64,000 nucleotides of DNA from Chitinophagaceae bacterium (GTDB lineage Bacteria; Bacteroidota; Bacteroidia; Chitinophagales; Chitinophagaceae), in assembly GCA_019747705.1 (NCBI GenBank), contig JAIEQM010000025.1:1-64000 (forward strand), in the 5' to 3' direction. The translations under genes and the position numbers were made by a program. The notes under the pieces were generated by a model, which made no database searches, was not told the DNA's origin, and saw nothing but the letters and a program-made list of their open reading frames with translations. This document shows positions 28,056 to 36,500 of the stretch, piece by piece (position 1 is the first letter of the stretch; every line of letters starts with the position of its first letter).

Positions 28056-29717
28056 TTACTGAAGCTTCACCCTTCGCAACTCCAGCCAGTTGAGTGCATT
28101 GGGTTTGAAATTTTGCACATCCGGCTGTACTAAATGAATGACCATATCATACCACACAGGTACAACAGGTGCATCATTAATAATCATTTTGTCCATTTGC
28201 TGATAAAGCTTATACCGCAATGAATCATTGGGTTCTTTATTGCTTTGTTCATACAAAGCATCAAATGCCGGATTGTTGTAGCGTGTATAATTGGGAGGTG
28301 ACGGATTTTTGCTGTAGAATACGGAGAAATAATTTTCTGCATCAGGATAATCCGCAATCCAGCTAGCCCGGAAAAACAATGCCTGATTCTTTGCTGTTTG
28401 CGTGAGCAATAAACTTTTTTGAATGGCTTCAACCTGTACTGTCAATCCCACATCCTGCAACTCACGGGCAATATAACTGGCAAGGTCAGCATAGATAGGA
28501 ATGGTTAAGAGTTTGATTGCCGGCGGAGGATTTGTTTCATTAAAGCCGGCTTCTTTCAACAAGGCTTTTGCTTTTTGGGGATTATAAGAATATCCTTTAA
28601 CGATTGCAGTATCAAAACTTGGCAAACCCATCGGCACAAAACCACTTTCGGCAGGTGTGCCAATGGAGTTGCGCAGGTACAACATCAGTTTTCGCTTATC
28701 AAATCCATAATTAATTGCCTGACGTATTGCTTTCAATTTTAGCGGCGAATTTTTTACAAGCAGATTATTTTCATCAACCAAAATTCCCAGGTATTCAATG
28801 TTGAGATACGCATGTTTGTTCAATACAATCTTTCCTTCCCATTCTTTTCTGAGTTCGCCTTTGCGTGTGAGAATTTCATCTTTAAAGGAAGCATCAATAT
28901 CATTAATAAAATCCAAACGCTTTTGACGGAACTCTAAAAACTCTGTTGCTTTGCTGTCTAAGAAAGAAACTTTAATACCATTAATATAAGGTAGCGGTTC
29001 ATTCTTTTCATCCCGTTCAAAATAGTTTTTATTCTTTGTAAGTATCAATGCCTGTCCTTCTTCCCACACTTTAAATTGAAAAGGTCCGCTGCCCACAGGG
29101 TTTCGTCTGAAATCATTTCCGTATTTCTCCACCGCTTCTTTAGGCACAACTGAACAATATACATTACTAAGCACACCCAATATTTGAACAAACGGTTTTA
29201 ACAAGTTGAGTTGAAAGGTGGAATCATCAATGGCTTTAAATCCTTTCTCCGCATCTGCCCGTTTATTGAAAATCCATGCGCCGGGGCTGGCAGTGTTCTT
29301 ATCCATCAATCGTTGAAAGCTGTACACCACATCACCGGCAACAAGTTTTCGTCCCTTACTGTTTGCAAACACATCATTGTTATGAAAGAACACATCTGTC
29401 CGGAGATGAAAGTTGATCTGCAACCTGTCAGCACTGATATCCCAGCTTTTTGCAAGAGAAGGAACAATGTGCAACTGCTCATCTGTTTCCACCAATGTAT
29501 TAAACAGTTGGTGCACTGCCCATATATTGCTTTGATTTTTGGCAAATGCCGGATCCAATGATGAGATACCTGTGGTTTCATTGTAATGAAAATAGTTTTC
29601 TTCATTACGTGCAGAACGTGAACAGGAACTAATTACGAAACAATACAATACAAGAATCAAAAAAGCACTCAAAAAATCCCTGTGTTGAAATACGAGTCTA
29701 TTTGTAACGGTTTGCAT
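28056..29717 (-). CDS. ABC transporter substrate-binding protein (peptide/SBP_bac_5 family)
   Basis: Lipobox region SSCSRS; LVAGDVVYSFQRLMD...NPVGSGPFQFKVWEEGQALILTKNKNYF. Confidence 0.9.
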   Translation of the reverse strand: MQTVTNRLVFQHRDFLSAFLILVLYCFVISSCSRSARNEENYFHYNETTGISSLDPAFAKNQSNIWAVHQLFNTLVETDEQLHIVPSLAKSWDISADRLQINFHLRTDVFFHNNDVFANSKGRKLVAGDVVYSFQRLMDKNTASPGAWIFNKRADAEKGFKAIDDSTFQLNLLKPFVQILGVLSNVYCSVVPKEAVEKYGNDFRRNPVGSGPFQFKVWEEGQALILTKNKNYFERDEKNEPLPYINGIKVSFLDSKATEFLEFRQKRLDFINDIDASFKDEILTRKGELRKEWEGKIVLNKHAYLNIEYLGILVDENNLLVKNSPLKLKAIRQAINYGFDKRKLMLYLRNSIGTPAESGFVPMGLPSFDTAIVKGYSYNPQKAKALLKEAGFNETNPPPAIKLLTIPIYADLASYIARELQDVGLTVQVEAIQKSLLLTQTAKNQALFFRASWIADYPDAENYFSVFYSKNPSPPNYTRYNNPAFDALYEQSNKEPNDSLRYKLYQQMDKMIINDAPVVPVWYDMVIHLVQPDVQNFKPNALNWLELRRVKLQ

Positions 29718-29755
29718 CTTTAATTAGCATTAAATTTATGGCCTAAATACATGCA

Positions 29756-31462
29756 GTGAAAAAAAATTATTGGTTACTATTTACCGGTCTTCTTTTATGC
29801 TCTTGCGTCACGGCCCAGGTATTTTCTAAAAATCAACATCTCACCCGCCAGGATACATTGCGTGGAAGTATTACAACTGAACGTGCCTGGTGGGATGCAG
29901 TGATGTATGACTTAACAGTAAAACCGGAGTTCACCAATTTCACCATCAGTGGTTCCAATATCATTTATTTTAAGATTGTAAAAAATCCCGCTTCCAGGAT
30001 GCAGATTGATTTGCAGGAACCGTTAACCATTGACAGTGCCTGGCTCAACGATGTGCCTGTAACATTTTCACGTGATGGTAATGCATGGTTCATTGATTTA
30101 CCCAACAGGAAAATGCCAAAATCACTTCCTCAAAATCAATATACAAGTGGTGCATTGCAGCAGTTAAAGTTAGTTTATCACGGTGTGCCCAAACCTGCTT
30201 TAAATGCCCCCTGGGATGGCGGCATTGTTTGGAAAAAAGATGAAAAAGGTAATCCTTGGATCAATGTAGCATGCCAGGGACTTGGCGCCAGTGTGTGGTG
30301 GCCCTGTAAAGATCACCAGGGCGATGAACCAGACAGTGCAAAAATCAACATTATTGCACCTGATACATTGATGAATATTTCTAATGGAAAATTAAGATCT
30401 GTTTCAGAAAGTGTAAATGGTTTTAAAACATGGACATGGTTTGTTTCAAAACCCATCAACATTTACAATATTACCATGAACATTGGGAAGTATGCCCATT
30501 TCAATGATACACTCATGGGTGAAAACGGAAAATTGGATTTGGATTATTATGTGATGGAATACAATCTTGAAAAAGCAAAAAAACAATTTGCAGTGGTAAA
30601 GCCGATGCTCCGTGCGTTTGAATATTGGTTTGGCCCCTATCCTTTTTATGAAGATGGATACAAGTTGGTTGAAAGCTATCATTTAGGAATGGAACATCAA
30701 AGCGCTGTTGCTTATGGCAATAAATTTATGAATGGATATCTTGGCAGAGATTTAAGCGGCACCGGCTGGGGAAGCAAATGGGATTTTATTATTGTGCATG
30801 AAAGCGGGCATGAATGGTTTGGCAACAACATCAGCGCTAAAGATGCAGCTGATATGTGGGTGCATGAAGGATTTACCAATTACAGTGAAACGCTGTTTAT
30901 TGATTATATGTACGGAACTGAGGCAGGCAATGCGTATGTACAGGGTATCCGTAAAAACATCAGGAATGATGCACCCATCATTGGAACTTATAACGTAAAC
31001 AAAGAAGGCAGTGGTGATATGTATTACAAGGCAAGTAATATGATTCACATGGTTCGCCAAATCATTGGAGATAAAAGTACTTTCCGAATGCTGCTGCATG
31101 ACATGAATGAGAAATTCCGGTACAAAACAGTAAGTTCGAATGAAATTGAAGATTTTATTTCCAAACGCACAGGCTTTAATCTTTCCAAAATGTTTGACCA
31201 GTATTTAAGAACTGTGCAAATACCCACTCTGGAATATTACCTGGAAACCAGCAGCGGCATGCAAACATTGTATTACCGCTGGAACGACTGCATTAAAGGG
31301 TTTAATATGCCCATTAAGTTACCGGGTAACAGCCATGGTAAATATGGATTGATGCTGGCAACAGAACAATGGCAAAAGATGCGCACCAATTTTAAAGAAG
31401 ATGAGGATTTGCAGAAACTGATGGATAAAAACTTTTATGTTACTTACAAAAAAGTAAAGTAA
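29756..31462 (+). CDS. M1 family metallopeptidase
   Basis: HESGHEWFGNNISAKDAADMWVHEGFTNYSETLF zinc-binding HExxH-18-E; GMEHQS GxMEN-like. Confidence 0.92.
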   Translation: MKKNYWLLFTGLLLCSCVTAQVFSKNQHLTRQDTLRGSITTERAWWDAVMYDLTVKPEFTNFTISGSNIIYFKIVKNPASRMQIDLQEPLTIDSAWLNDVPVTFSRDGNAWFIDLPNRKMPKSLPQNQYTSGALQQLKLVYHGVPKPALNAPWDGGIVWKKDEKGNPWINVACQGLGASVWWPCKDHQGDEPDSAKINIIAPDTLMNISNGKLRSVSESVNGFKTWTWFVSKPINIYNITMNIGKYAHFNDTLMGENGKLDLDYYVMEYNLEKAKKQFAVVKPMLRAFEYWFGPYPFYEDGYKLVESYHLGMEHQSAVAYGNKFMNGYLGRDLSGTGWGSKWDFIIVHESGHEWFGNNISAKDAADMWVHEGFTNYSETLFIDYMYGTEAGNAYVQGIRKNIRNDAPIIGTYNVNKEGSGDMYYKASNMIHMVRQIIGDKSTFRMLLHDMNEKFRYKTVSSNEIEDFISKRTGFNLSKMFDQYLRTVQIPTLEYYLETSSGMQTLYYRWNDCIKGFNMPIKLPGNSHGKYGLMLATEQWQKMRTNFKEDEDLQKLMDKNFYVTYKKVK

Positions 31463-31478
31463 TATCTTCGGCAGCAGT

Positions 31479-32978
31479 ATGGGAACAATCAGAAAACAGG
31501 CCATTTATTCCAGCATTGTCATTTATCTTGGTTTCCTGATCGGGTTTGTAAATACGTGGTTTTTTATACGCAACGGCTCTTTCACTCCTGACCAATACGC
31601 CCTTACACGTTTGTTTTTTGATGTGGGTCAAATGATGTATGCCTTTGGCGGGTTGGGTGTTGTTGCTGTTATCTATAAATTTTTTCCGTATTACCAGGAC
31701 CATCTGACCAAAAAAGAAAATGATTTATACAGTTGGTCCCTTTTAACTGTTTTTATTGGTTTTACGCTGGTAATTGCAGCCGGTATTTTATTTGAACCAC
31801 TGATTATCCGAAAATTTTCTGAACGCTCCCCGCTATTTGTAAACTATTATCACTGGGTTTTCCTGTTTGGCTTTGGCATTACCGTTTTTTCTGTACTGGA
31901 AATCATTTCCGGTACTTTCAAAAAAACAATACTGCCAAACTTTTTAAAAGAAGCTGGCTTACGGTTTTTAACCTTTGGTTTAATCCTGCTGTTCTTTTTT
32001 AAGATTATTGACTTTGACAGATTCATTAAACTGTTTGCTTTCTTGTACATTTTATTAGCTATTGTACTCTTTGCAATTCTTTACCGGGGGCGTTACATAC
32101 ACCTGGTTTTTAAAGAGAGCAAGGTTACGAGAAGATTTAAGAAAAAAATGATCAGTCTCTCCCTGTACATTTACGTGGGGCAGGTGATACAGGTATGTGC
32201 AGCAGTAGCCGACAGTATTTTCATTGCCAGTTTAAAAGGTTTGGCACTAACGGGTGTATTTAGTCTTGCTTCGTATATTGCCAACTTAATACAGGTGCCG
32301 CAACGGAGTGTGATTTCAATAACACTTCCTGCTTTGAGTAAAGCATGGAAAGATAAAAACCTGAAAGAGATTGACCGGATCTATCACAGAACTTCCATTA
32401 ATCTTTTATTGATTGGCCTTTTTATTTTCGGAAGCGTTTGGCTCAATATACAGGATGCATTTATTACCTTCAATATTCAAAGTGAATACAAAGCAGGTTT
32501 ATCTGTAGTATTTATCCTGGGCATTACAAGAATTATTGATGCAGGCACGGGAGTGAATGCACAAATCATCGGCACATCCACACAATGGCGGTTTGAGTTT
32601 TTAACGGGTGTTATTTTACTGGCTTTATTATTGCCACTCAATTATTTCTTAATAAAACAATATGGGATTATTGGGTCAGCTTACAGTAACCTTATTGCTT
32701 TCACCGTATACAACTTGATACGCCTGTGGTTTTTATGGTACAAATACAAACTGCAGCCCTTTAACAGTAAAACCGTTTTAAGCTTACTGCTTGCGTCAGC
32801 AGCTTATTTTGTTTGCCTGTACCTGTTTCAGCATATGAGTGGCTGGATGGGCATTATTTTAAGAAGCAGTCTGTTTACAGTATTGTTTACAGCAGGAGTA
32901 TTTATACTGAAACTGACACCAGATGCACATCAGTTACTGGAAGTAGTAAAAAAACGCTTAGGTATAAAAGCTGATTAA
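31479..32978 (+). CDS. Polysaccharide biosynthesis / oligosaccharide flippase family protein
   Basis: 499 aa polytopic membrane protein with MOP-flippase-like architecture. Confidence 0.8.
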   Translation: MGTIRKQAIYSSIVIYLGFLIGFVNTWFFIRNGSFTPDQYALTRLFFDVGQMMYAFGGLGVVAVIYKFFPYYQDHLTKKENDLYSWSLLTVFIGFTLVIAAGILFEPLIIRKFSERSPLFVNYYHWVFLFGFGITVFSVLEIISGTFKKTILPNFLKEAGLRFLTFGLILLFFFKIIDFDRFIKLFAFLYILLAIVLFAILYRGRYIHLVFKESKVTRRFKKKMISLSLYIYVGQVIQVCAAVADSIFIASLKGLALTGVFSLASYIANLIQVPQRSVISITLPALSKAWKDKNLKEIDRIYHRTSINLLLIGLFIFGSVWLNIQDAFITFNIQSEYKAGLSVVFILGITRIIDAGTGVNAQIIGTSTQWRFEFLTGVILLALLLPLNYFLIKQYGIIGSAYSNLIAFTVYNLIRLWFLWYKYKLQPFNSKTVLSLLLASAAYFVCLYLFQHMSGWMGIILRSSLFTVLFTAGVFILKLTPDAHQLLEVVKKRLGIKAD

Positions 32979-34105
32979 GCAAAATGCTTCAGTTCATCAA
33001 GAGTAAGCCTTCCTTCATAAATAGCTTTCCCAACAATTGCGCCTTTACAACCAATTTGTTGCAATTCTTCCAAATCTTTCATGGAGCTTACGCCTCCGCT
33101 GGCAATAAAATGCAGTTGCGGAAATTTTTGAATGATGTTTTTATACAATTCAGTTGAAGGGCCTTCCAGTCTCCCGTCTTTACTTACATCTGTACAGAAG
33201 ATTTGCTGCACGCCATGAGCAATGTATTTTTCAATGAAATCATAAATCCAGATATCAGTAGTTTCAAGCCAGCCGCCCACAGCAATTTTTTCATCTTTCA
33301 CATCAGCGCCAAGCAAAAATTTATCTGCACCAAACTGTTTCATCCAGCTTACAAAGAGCGCTTCATCTTTTACAGCTATACTTCCTACAGTAGCCAGTGC
33401 AGCGCCTGAGTTGAATACTACCTTTACGTCTTCTTCTTTTTTGATGCCGCCTCCAAAATCAATAATGAGTGAAGTTTTACCGGCGATGGTTTCCAGCACC
33501 TTCCAGTTTTTAACAGCTCCCGCTTTTGCTCCGTCTAAATCTACAAGGTGCAGTCGTTGCAATCCTGCATCTTCAAATTGTTTGGCAACTTCCAAGGGAT
33601 GTTCGTTGTAAATTTTCTTTTGGGAATAATCACCTTCCGTTAAACGTACACACTTACCGTCTATGATATCAATTGCAGGAATGATTTGAAGCCCCCCTGT
33701 CCCTAAAGGGGAGCTTTTAGCCGAACTATTTTTTTCTAACAACTCTTTAGTTTTAATGTTTATTTTTTCAATGACTGAGTCAAGGTGTTCTTTTACATCC
33801 CTGTTTGTAACCCTCAAAAATGAAATTCCCAAAGACTCTAAATTTGATTGCCTCTCTTTGTCGTTACGCTTTACTTCTTCAAGTGAATGAATACTTCCAT
33901 CAATTTCAATTGCCAATTTAATTTTATGAGCATAGAAATCCAATACGTAATTTGCTGTGGGATGTTGTCTTCTGAATTTTATTCCAAGTTGGCTTTGACG
34001 AAGATAATTCCAAAGTAATTCTTCGGTATCAGTTTGCCTGTTCCGCAATTCTTCTGCCTTCTTAAAAATCAAAGGCCCTGCTTTGTAAAACATATCATCT
34101 TTCAT
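32975..34105 (-). CDS. hisA: DUF559 nuclease-like domain fused in frame to HisA (phosphoribosyl-ATP-pathway isomerase)
   Basis: N-terminal RNRQTDTEELLWNYLRQSQLGIKFRRQHPTANYVLDFYAHKIKLAIEIDGSIH (DUF559); linker SSPLGTGG from a palindrome; then LQIIPAIDIIDGKCVRLTEGDYSQ (HisA). Confidence 0.9.
   Translation of the reverse strand: MKDDMFYKAGPLIFKKAEELRNRQTDTEELLWNYLRQSQLGIKFRRQHPTANYVLDFYAHKIKLAIEIDGSIHSLEEVKRNDKERQSNLESLGISFLRVTNRDVKEHLDSVIEKINIKTKELLEKNSSAKSSPLGTGGLQIIPAIDIIDGKCVRLTEGDYSQKKIYNEHPLEVAKQFEDAGLQRLHLVDLDGAKAGAVKNWKVLETIAGKTSLIIDFGGGIKKEEDVKVVFNSGAALATVGSIAVKDEALFVSWMKQFGADKFLLGADVKDEKIAVGGWLETTDIWIYDFIEKYIAHGVQQIFCTDVSKDGRLEGPSTELYKNIIQKFPQLHFIASGGVSSMKDLEELQQIGCKGAIVGKAIYEGRLTLDELKHFA
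33689..33730 (-). repeat. Palindromic element at the DUF559/hisA junction
   Basis: Minus strand AAAAATAGTTCGGCTAAAAGCTCCCCTTTAGGGACAGGGGGGCTTC. Confidence 0.8.
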
Positions 34106-34111
34106 ATTCTA

Positions 34112-34135
34112 TTAACTCCCTTTAGGGTTGGGGCA
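34112..34135 (-). repeat. Palindromic element overlapping the hisH stop codon
   Basis: Minus strand ATGCCCCAACCCTAAAGGGAGTTAA; encodes HisH C-terminal MPQP*; inverted relative to 33689-33730. Confidence 0.75.
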
Positions 34136-34808
34136 TAGTTAAAAAGTTTTTGAGTATCTGCTCTCCCACCTTCGCACTTTTCTCTGTATGAAACTGCACA
34201 CCGTAAAAATTATCTTTTTGCACAGCGCCGCAATATTCAATACCGTAGTTTGATGTTCCGATGCAGTACGGATTCATTTCTGCATAGTAGCTGTGTACAT
34301 AATACACAAAGCTCTGCTCCGGAACATCTTTGAATAAGTTTGTTTTGAGGTTGTATAAATTGTTCCAGCCAATCTGCGGAACTTTTATTGACTCACCCCC
34401 AACCCCTCTCTGCAAGGCAGAGAGGGGGGAGAACAACTTCACTCTTGCAGGAATAATTCCCAAACATTCTGTATCACTTTCTTCTGAATGTTCAAACAGC
34501 AACTGCATACCCACACAAATACCCAGCACAGGTTGCTTCAACTCTTTAATTACTTTATCCAATTCTTTTTCTTTCAAACTATCCATGGCGCTTCTTGCAG
34601 CGCCCACACCTGGGAAAATCACTTTATCTGCATTCATCAATTCATCTGCATCATCCGTAACTTTTGCATCAACATTTAAACGTTCTAATGCAAACAGAAC
34701 GGATTGAATATTACCTGCGTTGTATTTTACGATTGCCACCTCACCCCCTGCCCCTCTCCCTTTGGAGAGGGGAGCTTGTGAGCCTCCGCTATTTTCTGCT
34801 GAACTCAT
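34122..34808 (-). CDS. hisH: Imidazole glycerol phosphate synthase glutaminase subunit HisH
   Basis: VAIVKYNAGNIQSVLFALERL...LGICVGMQLLFEHSEESD...YCGAVQKDNFYGVQFHTEKSAKVG; carries two palindrome-encoded inserts. Confidence 0.95.
   Translation of the reverse strand: MSSAENSGGSQAPLSKGRGAGGEVAIVKYNAGNIQSVLFALERLNVDAKVTDDADELMNADKVIFPGVGAARSAMDSLKEKELDKVIKELKQPVLGICVGMQLLFEHSEESDTECLGIIPARVKLFSPLSALQRGVGGESIKVPQIGWNNLYNLKTNLFKDVPEQSFVYYVHSYYAEMNPYCIGTSNYGIEYCGAVQKDNFYGVQFHTEKSAKVGEQILKNFLTMPQP
34391..34431 (-). repeat. Palindromic element inserted in frame in hisH
   Basis: CCCCTCTCTGC-CTT-GCAGAGAGGGG perfect 11-bp stem; encodes SPLSALQRGVGGES inside HisH. Confidence 0.8.
34738..34794 (-). repeat. 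Palindromic element at the hisH N-terminus
   Basis: Minus strand AAAATAGCGGAGGCTCACAAGCTCCCCTCTCCAAAGGGAGAGGGGCAGGGGGTGAGGT; encodes ENSGGSQAPLSKGRGAGGE ahead of VAIVKYNAGN. Confidence 0.8.
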
Positions 34809-34848
34809 TTTATAAATATCATTTTCATTTTTAACTTTAAGAATAAAA

Positions 34849-34921
34849 GCGACAATAGCTCATCCGGTAGAGCGCCAGTTTCCCAAACTGGAGGTGGCGG
34901 GTTCGAGTCCCGTTTGTCGCT
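34849..34921 (+). tRNA. tRNA-Gly(CCC)
   Basis: GCGACAATAGCTCATCCGGTAGAGCGCCAGTTTCCCAAACTGGAGGTGGCGGGTTCGAGTCCCGTTTGTCGCT; complete cloverleaf. Confidence 0.95.
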
Positions 34922-34923
34922 CG

Positions 34924-34955
34924 AAGCTCCCCAACCCCTCCAAAGGAGGGGCTTT
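34924..34955 (-). repeat. Palindromic element between tRNA-Gly and the trpA stop
   Basis: AAGCTCCCCAACCCCTCCAAAGGAGGGGCTTTT. Confidence 0.7.
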
Positions 34956-35740
34956 TATAACACTGATTTTAAGAATTTTTCTGTCGCCGCATTTACATCA
35001 CTCACTCCTTCTAATGCTTTGATATATGCGCTACCGATGATGGCGCCGTTTGCATGTGCACAAGCTGCATCAAAGGTTTGCTTGTCTTTAATACCAAAAC
35101 CCACCAGCACAGGATTTTTCAACTGCAGGGATTTTAATTTTTGCAGATACGCATTTACATCGGTCATATTCTTATCACTGCCTGTTGTAGAGGATGAGGA
35201 AACAGCATATAAAAACCCAGTGCTCAAACTATCTAGTTTTTTAATTCGCTCATCACTTGTTTCTGGTGTTACAAGGAAAATAAAATCCAATCCATATTGT
35301 TTGATGATGGCTCCGTATTCCGTTTCAAATTCATACTCTGGTAAATCAGGAAGAATTAATCCATCCACGCCAACTGCAGCAGCATCTTTACAAAAATTTT
35401 CAAACCCGTATTGAAGAACAGGATTCATATAACCCATCAATACAACAGGAAGCCCCCCCGCCCCTAAAGGGGAGCTATGAGCCCTCCACTCTTTCAATTG
35501 TTCAAACAAAACTGAAATGGTCATACCATTTTTTAAAGCAATCGAACTACTGTGTTGTATTACAGGCCCATCAGCAAGCGGATCGCTATAAGGCATACCC
35601 AGTTCAATTAAATCAGCACCGTTTTGCTGTAATGCATTCATTACTTCAAGGGTACTTTTTAAATGAGGATAGCCTGCGGTGCAGTACACGTTGAGAACAC
35701 GATTGCTTTTTGTTTCAAATAATTTCTTTATTCTGCTCAT
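34955..35740 (-). CDS. trpA: Tryptophan synthase alpha chain
   Basis: NGADLIELGMPYSDPLADGPVIQHSSSIALKNG; VVLMGYMNPVLQYGFENF; in-frame palindrome insert HSSPLGAGGLP. Confidence 0.97.
   Translation of the reverse strand: MSRIKKLFETKSNRVLNVYCTAGYPHLKSTLEVMNALQQNGADLIELGMPYSDPLADGPVIQHSSSIALKNGMTISVLFEQLKEWRAHSSPLGAGGLPVVLMGYMNPVLQYGFENFCKDAAAVGVDGLILPDLPEYEFETEYGAIIKQYGLDFIFLVTPETSDERIKKLDSLSTGFLYAVSSSSTTGSDKNMTDVNAYLQKLKSLQLKNPVLVGFGIKDKQTFDAACAHANGAIIGSAYIKALEGVSDVNAATEKFLKSVL
35449..35492 (-). repeat. Palindromic element inserted in frame in trpA
   Basis: Minus strand GGAGGGCTCATAGCTCCCCTTTAGGGGCGGGGGGGCTTCC. Confidence 0.8.
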
Positions 35741-35790
35741 AACCTCTATCCCATCCTTTCTCCTTCAGGAGAAAGGGGCCGGACTTTTAT
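35741..35790 (-). repeat. Palindromic element next to the trpA start codon
   Basis: Minus strand AAGTCCGGCCCCTTTCTCCTGAAGGAGAAAGGATGGGATAGAGGTT then ATG of trpA. Confidence 0.7.
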
Positions 35791-35827
35791 TTATTAATTT
35801 AACTTTTGTGCTGACAATTTCTACAAA

Positions 35828-36226
35828 TTATTTCTTGTCATCAATTTCTTTCACAATCTCTCTTATTTTTTTCAAAACCATACTCATATTTTTTAATACC
35901 CCCTCATTTCTAAAACGAATAACAACAATTCCCAACTCTTTTAATTCATAAGTTCTTCCTTCATTATTTTCCTTTGCATCTCTACTATCATGCACTTCCC
36001 CATCTACTTCAATCACCAACTTTTTTTCATGACAATAAAAATCAGCAATAAACTTATGCAAAGGATGCTGTCTTCTGAACTTTAATCCTTCCAGTTTTCT
36101 GTTTCTCAAATTCCGCCATAACAAATCTTCTGCATCTGTTTTGTTCTTCCGTAAATCACGACCATATTCATACAATTTCCCAATAGCATGGCTATGTAGA
36201 TTATCGTTGTGTGAATCAGTCATCAT
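35828..36226 (-). CDS. DUF559 (Vsr/PD-(D/E)XK-like) nuclease-family protein between trpB and trpA
   Basis: GRDLRKNKTDAEDLLWRNLRNRKLEGLKFRRQHPLHKFIADFYCHEKKLVIEVDGEVHDS; ATG at 36226 preferred (ORF opens at 36322 within the palindrome). Confidence 0.88.
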   Translation of the reverse strand: MMTDSHNDNLHSHAIGKLYEYGRDLRKNKTDAEDLLWRNLRNRKLEGLKFRRQHPLHKFIADFYCHEKKLVIEVDGEVHDSRDAKENNEGRTYELKELGIVVIRFRNEGVLKNMSMVLKKIREIVKEIDDKK

Positions 36227-36230
36227 GTTT

Positions 36231-36320
36231 AAAATTTCGGAGGCTACCTTCCTCCCTCTCCTCAAGCCCGCCCGGCCATGCCGTTCGGACGGGGAGAGGG
36301 TTGGGGTGAGGTGAACTACC
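36231..36320 (-). repeat. Nested palindromic elements upstream of DUF559
   Basis: Minus strand CACCTCACCCCAACCCTCTCCCC[GTCCGAACGGCATGGCCGGGCGGGC]TTGAGGAGAGGGAGGAAGGTAGCCTCCGAAATTTT; a second palindrome family sits inside the first. Confidence 0.7.
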
Positions 36321-36500
36321 AAATTAGAACTCTTTGCTTTTTATAATACTCTTTGACCTAAACCGATGCCACATGCACCACAAAACAAAGGATTGCGACG
36401 CAACGAAGATGCCCGCCCGTACCGAACGCTTGTACCAAAAAAATTAAAAAAAATACGTTCGGGCGGGCCATGAAATACCATCGCTGGTATCACCACCTCT

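Noticed and set aside
34914-35414. 166-aa ORF antisense to trpA
   Set aside because: Overlaps tRNA-Gly and the conserved trpA frame.
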